Shown here: piece by piece, positions 43,431 to 52,914 of the stretch
Layout of the letters: every line of letters starts with the position of its first letter
How positions within the stretch are numbered: the first letter of the stretch is position 1
Origin: Locusta migratoria
Lineage: Eukaryota > Arthropoda > Insecta > Orthoptera > Acrididae
Direction of reading: 5' to 3'
Assembly: GCA_026315105.1 (NCBI GenBank)
Contig: CM048745.1
Coordinates: 288,295,747 to 288,359,746, forward strand
DNA length: 64,000 nucleotides
Position numbers and translations under genes: made by a program
The notes under the pieces: generated by a model
Database searches by the model: none
What the model was told of the DNA's origin: nothing
Seen by the model: the letters and a program-made list of their open reading frames with translations, nothing else

Positions 43431-43746
43431 CTCTTCATATATTATATAAACTTTGTAACAGACTTCTTATTTTCTCTTTATGTACATGCAGCGGTATTTC
43501 ATAAAAAAGAACGTGAGTTTCACATACAATGGTCTGACTTGTGCCATGTCATGACGTGAACTGCCTTTTTATACAATAGCTACAAATTTTACGAACATCT
43601 TTTATTTTCATTATTCGGAAAAATGACCACAGTTGCGAATGAACGATCAGGGCATCTTCTTCTGTAATGTGCCTGTTCTTGTGGTGGTTGAAGACCGCCG
43701 TCGTCATCGAGTTTCTCATGTGTTGCACATGTAACAAAAACAAATA

Positions 43747-44429
43747 TACGAGGTATGTCCACAAAGTAATATAAACCAAACGTGAACAGATACAGAAAAA
43801 ATAATTAATGTATAAAAATATGCAACTGTTCAACTACTTTTCTGCATTATTTCCGAAATTTTGTAGGCACTTGTCATAGCGTGGGACAAGTTTTTGTGTG
43901 CCTTCTTCATAGAAGGTCGTCGCCTGTGTATTCAACTTTTTGGCAAACATGTTCTTTCAGCTCATCATGGTTGAAGTGTTGACCACTAAGGACAGATTTT
44001 AGGTGTAAGAAGAGATGAAAGGAGTCTTCTTTTTCTCTTCGCGTTGCCGCCCGACCTCACAAGGCGAATGTGACCAAACAACTCTTACGGGAATTTCACT
44101 GGGACGTGTTTGATCATCCTCTGTACAGTCCCGCTCCTAGCGACTTTCTTGTTACACCTAAAACCGGTACATGGTGGTCAACACTTCAGCGTTGATGACG
44201 AGCTGAAATAACATGTTACCACATGGTTGAATACACAGGCGGCAACCTTCTACGAAGAAGGAATACAAAGACTTCTGCCACGCTATGACAAATGCCTACA
44301 AAATTTCGGAAGCTATGTAGAAAAGTAGTTTAATAGTTGTATATTTTTGTAAAATACATATTTTTTCTGTATCTGTACACGTTTGTTTTATATAATCAAA
44401 CGGAACTTACTTTGTGGACATACCTCGTA
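43747..44429 (+). mobile_element. mariner derivative with extended inverted arms
   Basis: Termini tacgaggtatgtccacaaag and its complement at 44410-44429, TA at the edges. The plus strand (44044-44331) encodes the transposase C-terminal third: VTKQLLREFHWDVF, then (after shifts) LKPVHGGQHFSVDDELK and TTWLNTQAATFYEEGIQRLL to the stop after GSYVEK. The left arm (43790-44005) is an inverted second copy of the same C-terminal end. The N-terminal DNA-binding half is gone. Confidence 0.82.
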
Positions 44430-44431
44430 TT

Positions 44432-44811
44432 TTGCAGCAACAACAAAACTTTTAACACACACAGCATCTTACATTATGTAACACTTATTTATTACTGTTG
44501 GTATATCTTTTCAGCAGCATCTGGAAACCACGGAATGCAGACCCCCTTACAGTGCCCAGCCACAGCAGTACCTCTCAAAGACGCAGAATGATACTCTCAT
44601 GACGAATACTGCTCTAATGGTGCTGAACTTGCTTGATGTATGATATTAACATAACCTATTCCTTACAAGTCTGTTGCAGATAGCAAGAATATCTTTACTG
44701 CCCACACTACCTGACCATATAACAGATTTCTTTCTCATGTCACTTGCTGTAGTACTGTTTATCCTCTGCTTTAAAACCGCTACCCTTCGTAAGCTTTTAT
44801 TCCACTATACA
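44432..44811. other. No assignable gene
   Basis: No recognisable coding or repeat signal. Confidence 0.5.
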
Positions 44812-44819
44812 GGGTACAG

Positions 44820-45690
44820 AAAAATTGTCACGAAATTTTAACTCTGGATAGAGGATGCTATACTCGGCGTCAACTACGAAGGCCACCCAGTGTTCAGCCG
44901 TTCTGCGCATCCCCCTCCATTACCGCAGTGACAGCCAATAACGTTCACTCTGTAGGCGCGTGTCTGGCCGCGAGTTACGCAATGTTTCTCCCGCAGGCTC
45001 CACTGTTGGCGCTCGGCCGTAGCTCCTCCCCTCCACGCTTCCCCTATCGCTCCGCCTCTATGCGCGGAAGCGCCTTCTTTTATGATGCGAGGTATAGTAT
45101 GAATCAAAATTACTAATGTTGTTTAGGTCGAAAATGTACCATTTTTAAACTAAGGAAACCTGGTGCCAAACACTCCAGTTGGCCACGAGATTGCTGTGTT
45201 GCCAGATGCTCTGCACAATGCATGACAGCGAATGCTTTGCCTGCTGTGTGTGTCACAATGGGAAAGGGACGGGGCAAGGGGCGTTCGTTTCTTTGAACCG
45301 ACTATCATAGCGCTGCTGGTCAACTGACGAACCACCGCGGTAGAGTAGCCGAGTGGTCTAAAGCACCTCGCTACGGAGCGCGCGGTTGCTCGCCGTGGAG
45401 GTTCGAGTCCTCCCTGGGGCATGGATGTGTGTGTGTGTTTGTCTGTAGGTTAGTTTACCTAGGTTTAAGTACTCTGTAAGCTACGGATTGATGACCACGC
45501 AATTTGGTCCGATAGAGTTACAAACATTTGAACATTTTTGAACTGACGAACGGCAACAGGGCAATCTGGCGGCCAATCAGTTTTTGTAGTTTAAAAAGGT
45601 GGCTCTTCGACCTAAACAACATTAGTTATTTTGGTTCGTACTGGCGTCACGTACCCAGGGTTAAAGTTTTGTGACACATTTTTTTTTCTC
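44820..45690. mobile_element. Inverted-repeat (foldback-type) element holding a SINE
   Basis: The outer inverted piece is near 44822-44850 (aattgtcacgaaattttaac) against 45658-45685 (gttaaagttttgtgacacat). The inner pair is 45087-45160 against 45575-45645 (actaatgttgtttaggtcga and tcgacctaaacaacattagt). The interior is GC-rich (44870-45075) without a clear gene. A SINE lies between the inner arms. Confidence 0.6.
45333..45540 (+). mobile_element. tRNA-derived SINE, 11-bp target duplication
   Basis: Head accgcggtagagtagccgag, box B ggttcgagtcc, a (TG)n expansion after ggcatgga, tail acaaacatttgaacattt. The perfect duplication aactgacgaac is at 45322-45332 and 45541-45551. Confidence 0.94.
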
Positions 45691-45964
45691 GCTATGTCCC
45701 ATATTAATGGCTAATCCTGCCCATACGTAAGGACATCGCAACCTGCATCATGTGAACTATTCGACTTAAATACTAAGAAATGTAGAGGTGACAGTAGAAC
45801 TTTTGTGGTGGTCACGATACTAGCGTGGGTGTAGAAGGGCTTCACTCTTTCTATCGAAAAAGAGGAAACGAACAGCAGTAAGAGAACAGGACGAAAAATG
45901 TTTGTAAAGCTATGCGAGCAAGTACTAGTGATCATCTCTCCCCATCTCTCTCTCTTCAAGCATT

Positions 45965-46380
45965 AATCCCAATTTGCAGGGTCTGCTACTTTGCTGCGTC
46001 TCCTCATTTGTTTCGGTCGTTGACATCATCTTGCCTTAAACCAATAGCGTCCATGTCTGCCCTGATGGTGGTCTTGATCCGCCTGGGTTGATGTTGAATG
46101 CTGTCTTCACAACCGAGTTGTCCTCCTTTCTGATGACGTGGCCGTACCAGCGAAGACAAACTTCCGTCAGTTTGTCTGAGATGGGCGCCACACCAAACTT
46201 TTGCCGGAATTCTGTATTTTTTTTACATGGTCACATCGGGTCAGCCCCATTGACCAATGAAACATCTTCATTTTCCATCGTAAGTAGCATTTGCTCCTGT
46301 TGTTTTGTCATAGGGCGACACTCAGTCCCGTAGATTGCTGCTGAATGTAAAATAGTTTTGTAAATATCTGTCTTTAGACT
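45965..46380 (-). mobile_element. RTE-type LINE C-terminal fragment
   Basis: On the minus strand: TILHSAAIYGTECRPMTKQQ (46355-46300), FGVAPISDKLTEVCLRWYGH (about 46200-46140), and HVIRKEDNSVVKTAFNINPG with a frameshift to a decayed end. The RT active site is not included. Confidence 0.75.
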
Positions 46381-46385
46381 TAAAA

Positions 46386-46490
46386 ACTAATTTAACTTAT
46401 GCTAAGGACAACAAACGCACCCATACCTGAGTAGAGACAGGGAGCAACTGGACACTCCACAGCAAGGCGCCTTAGAGCCCTCGGCCACAG
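46386..46490 (-). mobile_element. SINE fragment, strongly decayed
   Basis: Retains ttatgctaaggacaacaaac and the head region caaggcgccttagagccctc; box B is destroyed and the 3' tail is missing. Confidence 0.6.
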
Positions 46491-46499
46491 AACAGAACA

Positions 46500-46730
46500 A
46501 AAATGACAAATGGGTTTACTGATGTTAAAAAAAGCAGTCAACAATCCGAAGATTGGTTTGAACACTACAGTGCTTTACTAGGCATGGTCCTGTTTGGAGG
46601 TGGTATGCCGTTGCCTTCCTCCGACCTTCGAACTGACTTACCCAGCCAGTTATAGGGGGACCTACAGATTAACGTGGGTTCCAAACCACGGTGCTTACTC
46701 GGTATTTTTCACATGAGCAATACTGCCAGA
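46500..46730. other. Unassigned block, probably a repeat
   Basis: Contains cagtgctttactaggcatgg, a gttgccttcctcc phrase and ggttccaaaccacggtgctt. No frame is open throughout. The style suggests a conserved interspersed repeat, but I cannot assign a family. Confidence 0.3.
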
Positions 46731-46781
46731 TATTCATAGAATATATGACATCAACTGCGGTTGGGCAAAGCTGAAAATGTG

Positions 46782-46853
46782 TACCCAGCCGGGATTCGAA
46801 CCCGGGTCTCCTGCTTTCTAGGCAGTTGCGCTGACCCCTACACCAATGGGGAC
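46782..46853 (-). other. tRNA-like unit, left arm
   Basis: T arm CCGGG-TTCGAAT-CCCGG and the anticodon-like loop CTAGAAA are intact. The 5' acceptor reads GTCCCCATTGG rather than GTGCCCAGTGG, weakening the acceptor stem. Confidence 0.7.
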
Positions 46854-47069
46854 ACAGTGATCACCGCACCTGCAAGGACTACCCATGCACGCCTCCCGTC
46901 AGATACAAATTCCCAGCTTAGTGGGGAGGGATGGGCAAGTTTGAAGCCCTTACTCTTACGGGAATTAGTTAAACTACGAGTTTGAGTACTATGGGCAGGG
47001 CGAAGCTGGGAATTTGTATCTGACGGGAGGCGTGCATGGGTAGTCCTTGCAGGTGCGGTGATCACTGTG

Positions 47070-47140
47070 TGCCCAGTGGTGTAGGGGTCAGCGCAACTGC
47101 CTAGAAAGCAGGAGACCCGGGTTCGAATCCCGGCTGGGTA
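47070..47140 (+). other. tRNA-like unit, right arm
   Basis: 71 nt fold as a cloverleaf. The acceptor TGCCCAG pairs with CTGGGTA (one G-T). The D arm is GTGT..GCGC, the anticodon arm ACTGC-CTAGAAA-GCAGG (4 of 5 pairs; loop gives AGA at the anticodon position). A 4-nt variable loop and a perfect T arm complete it. The short variable loop argues against a real tRNA-Ser, and multiple copies with shared flanks argue for a retroposon head. Confidence 0.7.
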
Positions 47141-47225
47141 CACATTTTCAGCTTTGCCCAACCGCAGTTGATGTCATATATTCTATGAATATTAAATAAT
47201 AACAGCTGCAGGATCAGAAGTGACG

Positions 47226-47248
47226 TCTGTTCTTTCGGAACAGACGCC
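47226..47248. repeat. Perfect short hairpin linked to the tRNA-like element
   Basis: cgtctgttc-tttcg-gaacagacg: 9-bp stem, 5-nt loop. The same hairpin accompanies both tRNA-like copies at 57.9 and 58.1 kb, so it belongs to the element. (TA)n follows. Confidence 0.75.
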
Positions 47249-47296
47249 ACATATATATATAAAATACTGCCAGAGGTGAAAGAAGTGGAAAGTGAC

Positions 47297-47393
47297 AGAT
47301 AAAAATCCTAGGATCTGGCGGGGATCGAACCCGCGACATTTGGATTTGTAGTCTGGAGCTCTACCACTGTGCAACCGAGGGGCACTTGCTGTT
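47297..47393 (-). other. Second type of tRNA-like sequence
   Basis: On the minus strand TTGCACAGTGGTAGAGCTCC (box A-like) and GGGTTCGATCCCC (box B) with a 5-bp T arm. The acceptor pairing is weak. Probably the head of another SINE family, different from both main families in the window. Confidence 0.6.
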
Positions 47394-47397
47394 GTTA

Positions 47398-47463
47398 CCC
47401 CGGCGTACATCTTTATATTTGTCTTACTGATGTTATAGACAAATGTAAAGAGGTACGCCGGGG
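47398..47463. repeat. Long perfect-type hairpin
   Basis: 26-nt arms (47398-47423 and 47438-47463) around a 14-nt loop, with one mismatch and one G-T pair. It begins ccccggcgtac and ends gtacgccgggg. Confidence 0.88.
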
Positions 47464-47559
47464 ACGGAATTCTCACAGGTACCCGTCTGTTCGTGACTCA
47501 GCCACTGGCTGTGTACAGCTGCGCTAGCCCAGGCCGGTGTCCCGTTAATGACCGCCAGT

Positions 47560-48000
47560 GGGCCTCCATTACCCGGCCGGCAAGCGTTAATAGCTCGTAA
47601 TAATTCGACGTACGCCGCCACGCCCCCTGGCCGGCCCGCTGCGCGGGAGCGCTATCGATACTTAACTGCCGCACGCTGAAATTTTTCCCCGTGGCCCGAT
47701 GACCTCGCAGATAGCCCGGCAGCGGCGGGCGGCGGGCAGGAAATGAGCCTTAGAATTATTGAATCGAATGCTCCCTCGCCCCCCCCCCCCCCTCCCCGCC
47801 TCGTTGCGGATGCGACGACGTGGCGTGACGCGATTGGTCACGGCGCCTCGCGCTCGCCTCGGCACGGCGAATCGGCGGCTCGTATCTCGCGGCCAATCAG
47901 CGGCAGCTTCTCCGCTCTCCTGGGCTTCTCCCGGCGCTCTCGAGGCAGATCTCTGAGCTCTATAGCGTGAGACGGCCAAGTTATCTCTATCCGCCGTTCG
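47560..48000. promoter_or_regulatory. CpG-rich block with CCAAT motifs, possible promoter
   Basis: Strongly CpG-rich against an AT-rich background. It contains an inverted CCAAT (gattggtca, 47833), a direct CCAAT (gccaatcagc, 47891) about 60 bp apart, and a TATA-like ctctatagc at 47958. A C-run lies at 47780-47791. Open frames here are Arg/Ser/Pro-rich and look like composition effects. It could be a host CpG-island promoter whose gene lies outside or in undetected exons. Confidence 0.35.
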
Positions 48001-48780
48001 CGCAGCTGCCTGAAGTACATCATCCGCACTAATAAGTTTGCTCTGCAGGTTAAATGGAGACCGATGTTATTACAAGGCAATCAGAAACGTCAGACCAGCC
48101 ACTCTCTCTATTAACAGACGTCTCGGTAAGAGAGAAGACTATTTTATGTGAGGATTTATAGCCCGTACGTGAGCTCTGGACATTGAAGTATTTGCGTTTT
48201 CCTCTATGGTGTTTTATTTTAATACGTTTTTAATTGTGAAATTGGTTGCTCTGACATCGATCGCTATTGCTCAGTTTGCTTCAGAGTTCTACTCCTATTT
48301 AGGCCAAGCATCAGGTAGCCAGACGTCCCGGTTTCGGATTAAGAAATTGAGTCCAAAAAATTGCTTTCGGGATGCCGAATTCGTAATGCCAAAGCAAGAT
48401 TTTTATAACGTGAATTTCTTCTCAAAACACTGTCGTGGCATGTATTTTAACTGTCCCTGGTAACAGTGTCAGTGATTTTTGTTTTATTCTCGCTCCTGCC
48501 TGGTTCTATCGATGGTTCGTATTGAGAGGTAATTATCAACTCTTGAATTCGGATTCACTTCAGTTAAGACATTGCAGCTACGTGGTGCTCTGTCTGCAGA
48601 TTATTGTGCGGAATTCATATTTGAATATATGTGAAGTGAGCTCCAAATGACAAAGTTTTTATTTCATTCAAAATATACAGAAGGGTGGTCTTTCATCAAA
48701 CAAGAAAGAAATGAGTCTGAAGTAGAATGTGAAACTCGTAATTCAAGCATTTATGCACTGCTCAATACAATTAGGGAATG
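48001..48780. other. No assignable gene
   Basis: Lies next to the CpG-rich block. An 85-codon frame (48206-48463) begins with a hydrophobic MVFYFNTFLIVKLVALTSIA stretch, but no family is recognised; chance is likely. Confidence 0.4.
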
Positions 48781-48782
48781 TA

Positions 48783-49404
48783 CTGGGTGATCAAAAAGTC
48801 AGTATAAATTTGGAAACTTAAAAATCACGGAATAATGTAGATAGAGGTAAAACTTGACACACATGCTTGGAATGACATGAGTTTTTATTAGAGAGAAAAA
48901 AAATATCTTGCGCGCGTCGTTCGGTGATGATCGTGTGCTCAGCCGCCACTTTCGCCATGCTTGTTCTCCCAGGTCCCCAGAGCTCAGTCCGTGCGATTAT
49001 AGGCTTTTGGGGTTACCTGAAGTCGCAAGTGTATTGTGATCGACCGACATCTCTAGGGATGCTGAAAGACAACATCCGACGCCATTGCCTTACCATAACT
49101 CCAGACATGCTTTACAGTGCTGTTCACAACATTATTCCTCGACTACAGCTATTGTTGAGGAATGATGGTGAACATATTGAGCATTTCCTGTAAAGAACAT
49201 CATATTTGCTTTGTCTTAATTTGTTATGCTAATTATTGCTTTTCTGATCAGATGAAGCGCTATCTGACGGATATTGTTTGAACTTTGTGTTCTAATAAAA
49301 CCCCATGCCATTCCAAGCATGTGTATCGATGTTTACCTCTCTATCTACAGTATTCCGTGATTTATTAAATTTTCAAATTTATACTGACTTTTTGATCAGC
49401 CGGT
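48783..49404 (+). mobile_element. Tc1/mariner-superfamily element, internally deleted
   Basis: Inverted termini of about 120 bp (48783-48905 and 49285-49404; gtgatcaaaaagtcagtata against tatactgactttttgatcag). They enclose only the last quarter of a transposase. Confidence 0.82.
48924..49193 (+). pseudogene. Transposase C-terminus
   Basis: PGPQSSVRAIIGFWGYLKSQ matches the PPRSPDLxPCDFWLWGxLK region just after the second catalytic Asp. VYCDRPTSLGMLKDNIRRHC and LLLRNDGEHIEHFL end the protein at a natural stop (49191-49193). The catalytic N-terminal parts are deleted. Confidence 0.78.
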
Positions 49405-49454
49405 TCAATTAGAGATATTCAACATCCATATGGTAACGTAATTTATTCAGATAT

Positions 49455-49978
49455 TGGTCACATTTGTATTTTGTGTGTGATACAGTACAATATTTTGCTG
49501 TCTCGACCATAATAGTAAAAAAAATCATTTTCGTTTGCGTCTAATATGGTATCTGATCGCCTCGGGCTGCCAGTACACCTGCGCGACATGGACAGTATGA
49601 GGTTATCAGTCAACTCTTGGCCAATATTTGGGCATTCTGCCATGAGTGCAATATCCAGTTCTGCAACTGTTCTGGGAGGTCAAAGGATCTCGTCTCTATA
49701 CTCTGATCAGTGAAAGCTCTATTCTGAAGGACATAGAGATCTGTGCGTCCGCCAGTACTGACTCTTGACCGCACCATTAGCCCACCATCATGATAAGGCG
49801 TTTCCTGAACATAAGGAGGATTGTTCAAAGTTACACGTTCTCTCCAGATGAGGGGACGACGATTGTCCAGGTGAACGCAAAATCTTGACTCATCTGTGAA
49901 CAGAACTGTAATTCCTAGGTATTTATTTCTGTTTGCGGCCTTTAGATTTGACTGGTTTATCTTGTATACAAAGTTTAA
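49455..49978 (-). mobile_element. Tc1-type transposase fragment
   Basis: On the minus strand VLFTDESRFCVHLDNRRPLI (first catalytic Asp in TDESRF) at about 49895-49840. Then ETPYHDGGLMVRSRVSTGGR and TDLYVLQNRAFTDQS, followed directly by the extreme C-terminus (ELTDNLILSMSRRCTGS near 49610-49560). The middle, with the second Asp and last Glu/Asp, is deleted, and a frameshift separates the parts. Confidence 0.8.
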
Positions 49979-50085
49979 CAAAATGTTCAAATGTTTGTAA
50001 ATCTATTGGACCAAACTGCTTTGGTCATCAGTGTCTATATATACAAACTACTTAAACTAATGTACACTAAGGGCAACACACAAGG
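49979..50085 (-). mobile_element. SINE fragment (3' half)
   Basis: aaatgttcaaatgtttgtaa, ggaccaaactgctttggtca and actaagggcaacacac are the tail and body. The head is replaced by a (GC)-rich stretch (gcgcgcgcacgcg). Confidence 0.7.
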
Positions 50086-50182
50086 GCGCGCGCACGCGAG
50101 GGATCTAAACGGCTCTGCCTTTGGTACAGATCTTCTGACGACTTTACGACACGATGAATGAAAGAGGGCTGTTTGTAAAATA

Positions 50183-50212
50183 CTAGCGACAAGCCCCGAC
50201 TTTGCACGGGTA
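50183..50212 (-). mobile_element. Helitron-type 3' terminus
   Basis: The minus strand reads CCCGTGCAAAGTCGGGG (GC-rich hairpin), then CTTGTCG, CTAG and T: the classic hairpin plus CTAG|T end. The body should extend to the right (minus strand 5'), but its other end was not found. Confidence 0.55.
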
Positions 50213-50299
50213 GTACTAATTACAGTAGCCAGATGGCACTTTCTCTGCTAGAAGTGCTACTGTTTTTCAAAGTACCAGACGTAAACTTTTACGTATATT

Positions 50300-51130
50300 C
50301 TTACCTAAAACATTACTCTGGAGATATCACTCCTGTATTAGTCAGTACCTGTACATCTACTGCTACGATCTGTGTCTTCACTGACCGAAAATCACGAATC
50401 CTATCACATAACTGAGACGATATTCCGTAAGCACTCAATTTGATTAGAAGCCGTTTGTAACAAAGTAATGTCGTATGGCACGAATGGCTAGGAGACTCCG
50501 AAGGGCAGGAAACGTTTCCCCTATCCTTCTTGGCCGCAGGCACCTTTCTTTCACGAAGAACGGTGTAAGTGTCTTTGTTAAGTGCAGCTGACTATTGTGT
50601 GTGCGAGTGTAGTGTAGTGCCGTGTTCGTGTTGGAAATGATGGGAGAAGGGAAAGGATGAAACCCAGCGCTAGGACACAGCCTACTCCTCTAGAGAAGCA
50701 CCAAGGGGGCTGCCGAGCTTAACGTCCCCATCCGACGGACGGATCACCATCAACAGTCTCCCATGCCGTCACTCCATTAGGATAGCTTTGAAATTTAATC
50801 TAGAACATTGGTGCAAAGACTGGCGATTTGCACCACCTCCTCCTCTCTCCTCTGCCGTAAGGAAAATGGAATATTGTCAAGAGCGCGCAGCGTACCCAGA
50901 CGGTTACCCATCCAAGCCCAGTCCACGCCTGACGTGCTTAACATCAGTGAGATGGTGGAAACCAGGGTATCCACCGTGGCAAGGCAATTTGTGACAAACT
51001 GAAATCTAGAAATACAGAATCATTTTGAGATCCCATACTGATAGCACATAACTTTTCGTTTGAGTAAAGAGCTAGTTCCTTTTAACTAGAACGATATCTT
51101 CTAAAGCGTTCTTTCGAGGTAACACATAAT
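50300..51130 (-). mobile_element. CR1/Jockey-type LINE RT fragment split by a 5S-derived SINE
   Basis: Minus strand: RFRRYRSS, ELALYSNEKLCAISMGSQND, SVFLDF (51110-51005), then after the insert YKRLLIKLSAYGISSQLCDR (50470-50405) and FRSVKTQIVAVD. These are consecutive blocks of the same RT region seen intact at 14.9 kb. Confidence 0.75.
50465..50987 (-). mobile_element. 5S-rRNA-derived SINE
   Basis: The head (about 50987-50882, minus strand) resembles 5S rRNA: CACTGATGTTAAGCACGTCA, GGCGTGGACTGGGCTTGGAT, GGGTAACCGTCTGGG align with the internal control region of insect 5S. The body follows with gatggggacgttaagctcgg and gggtttcatcctttcccttc. Flanked by tttgtaacaaa at 50454-50464 and tttgtgacaaa at 50988-50998 (11 bp, one difference). 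It is transcribed from a 5S-type internal Pol III promoter if alive. Distinct from all tRNA-headed SINEs here. Confidence 0.78.
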
Positions 51131-51704
51131 GTTATATCATAGCAGACTTTCCAAAAGCCTTATTTTCCAAAGGTGGACCAAGATGTTAAGAATGAAAATA
51201 TTTTATTTGCACAACTAAATTTTATTTGCACGTGTTAGTCTTAAAAGTTCAGATAAAAAGTATACGTCGTCACAGAATATATTTTGACGAGACGGCATAG
51301 AGAACCAATAGATAAATAAAGTTCCTACTGCCGTTAACGAAATTAAAGTTCTTTTGTCTCACAGCACCGTACCATCGTGGAACTCCACACGAAAAGGTAG
51401 GAACCACAAGGTGTACTTTAAGACTCACAGAGAAATAAGTAAAGTTCAGCAAAAAAGATTCCGGAGAAGAAGTCTGTAGTAGCGCCTGTCAGAGTCTTCG
51501 AGAAGCCGAGCGAAGATCCAGAATACCGTATAATCCGAAGAGAGTCCTGGGGCGTAGCGAGGATAGCCTACGTCCGGACGCATGTCTTTCCGTAGTCTGC
51601 ATACGGAGGCGAACTAACGCTGGGACTGGTTGTGTGCCTATATACAGCTGGCTTCAGCCAATTCCATGAAAGAGTAGAAATAAATTCCTGGCTACTCAAA
51701 TTGA
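51131..51704. other. No assignable gene
   Basis: No recognisable coding or terminal features. Confidence 0.5.
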
Positions 51705-52679
51705 TACACTACGAAGATAACGTGCTACAGACGCGAAATTTAACCGACAGGAAGAAGATGCTGTGATATGCAAATGATTAGCTTTTCAGAGCATTCACAC
51801 AAGGTTGCCGCCGGTGGCGACACAGAGTGCTGACATGAGGAAAGTTTCCAACCGATTTCTCATACACAAACAGCAGTTGACCGGTTTTTTCTGCTGAAAC
51901 GTTGTTGTGATCCCTCGTGTAAGAAGGAGAAATGCGTACAATCACGTTTCCGACTTTGATAAAGGTCGTATTGTAGCCTATCGCCATTGCGGTTTATCGT
52001 ATCGCGAAATTACTGCTCGTGTTGGACGCGATGCAATGACTTTTAGCAGAATATGGAATTGGTAGTTTCAGGAGGGCAATACGGAACGCCGTGCTGGATC
52101 CCAACGACCTCGTATCACTAGCAGTCGAGATGACAGGCATCTTATCCGCATGGCTGTAACGGATCGTGCGGCCAAGTCTCGATCCCTGAGTCAACAGATG
52201 GGGACGTTTACAAAACAACCATCTACACGAACAGTTCGACGACGTTTGCAGCAGCATCGACTATCAGCTCTGAGACCACGGTTGCGCTTACCCTTGACGC
52301 TGCGTCACAGACAGGAGCGCCTGCGATGGTGTACGCAATGACGATCTGGGTGCAAGAATGGCAAAACGCCATTCTTTCGGATGAATCCAGGTTCTGTATA
52401 CAGTATCATTATGGTCGCATCCCCCGTCGCGGTGAACTCACATTGGAAGCGTGTATTCGTCATCGCCATACTGGCGCATCACCCGGCCTGATGGTATGGG
52501 GTGCCATTGGTTACACGTTTTGGTAGTTGTTCTGGGTACTAATTTCTCACGATCTATGCACCCAAATTCCGTGAAAATGTAATTACATGTCAGTTCTAGT
52601 ATAATATATTTGCCCAATGAATACCCGTTTATCATCTGCATTTCTTCTTGGTGTAGCAATTTTATTGGCCAGTAGTGTA
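51705..52679 (+). mobile_element. Tc1-type element, internally deleted
   Basis: Ends: a left terminal piece tacactacgaagataacg and a right terminus ggccagtagtgta are partial inverted termini. The transposase begins at about 51932 (RRRNAYNHVSDFDKGRIVAY). It continues HCGLSYREITARVGRD (first helix-turn-helix), a TAG where Arg-Trp is expected, then RPRITSSRDDRHLIRMAVTD (second DNA-binding region, 52110-52170) and RTVRRRLQQHRLSALRPRLR. After a frameshift follow AILSDESRFCIQYHYGRIPR (first catalytic Asp) and ASPGLMVWGAIGYTFW. Codons after this, including the second and third catalytic residues, are deleted up to the 3' UTR at about 52526. Confidence 0.85.
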
Positions 52680-52914
52680 CTTACTGCATTGCTGTATTTC
52701 AACGCTCTATGTTTCTCTCTCTAGCTCCGCCTGCAGAAGCAGTGCAGGTTATTGGTGACGATATCATTGGAGTGCCCGGAAATAGCTGACATCTGCCGAC
52801 TTTCAATGTGTGCAACTTCAGGTACGCCTTCGGTGTAGGCTGCCAGGAACACTTGAAGTAGAGCTATCCTGGAGCCCACATAATAACATGCTACTATAAT
52901 TAGGTGGTCGTAAT

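Larger units (their letters stand above)
46733..47189. repeat. Face-to-face pair of tRNA-like elements (188-bp inverted arms)
   Basis: 46733-46920 and 47002-47189 are near-perfect inverted copies around an 81-bp spacer. Each arm contains a tRNA-like unit pointing toward the outside, a body (cgcctcccgtcagatacaaa) and a distal segment (gcaaagctgaaaatgtg). Only a few mismatches occur. Confidence 0.9.

Noticed and set aside
47070..47140. Functional tRNA gene
   Set aside because: Several copies share long flanks and occur in inverted pairs; anticodon position AGA would demand a long variable arm, which is absent; one anticodon-stem pair is mismatched. A retroposon head is more likely.
47662..48080. 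Open frame of 105 codons on the minus strand in the second CpG-rich block
   Set aside because: Same compositional effect; equally long frames exist on the other strand and there is no recognisable domain.
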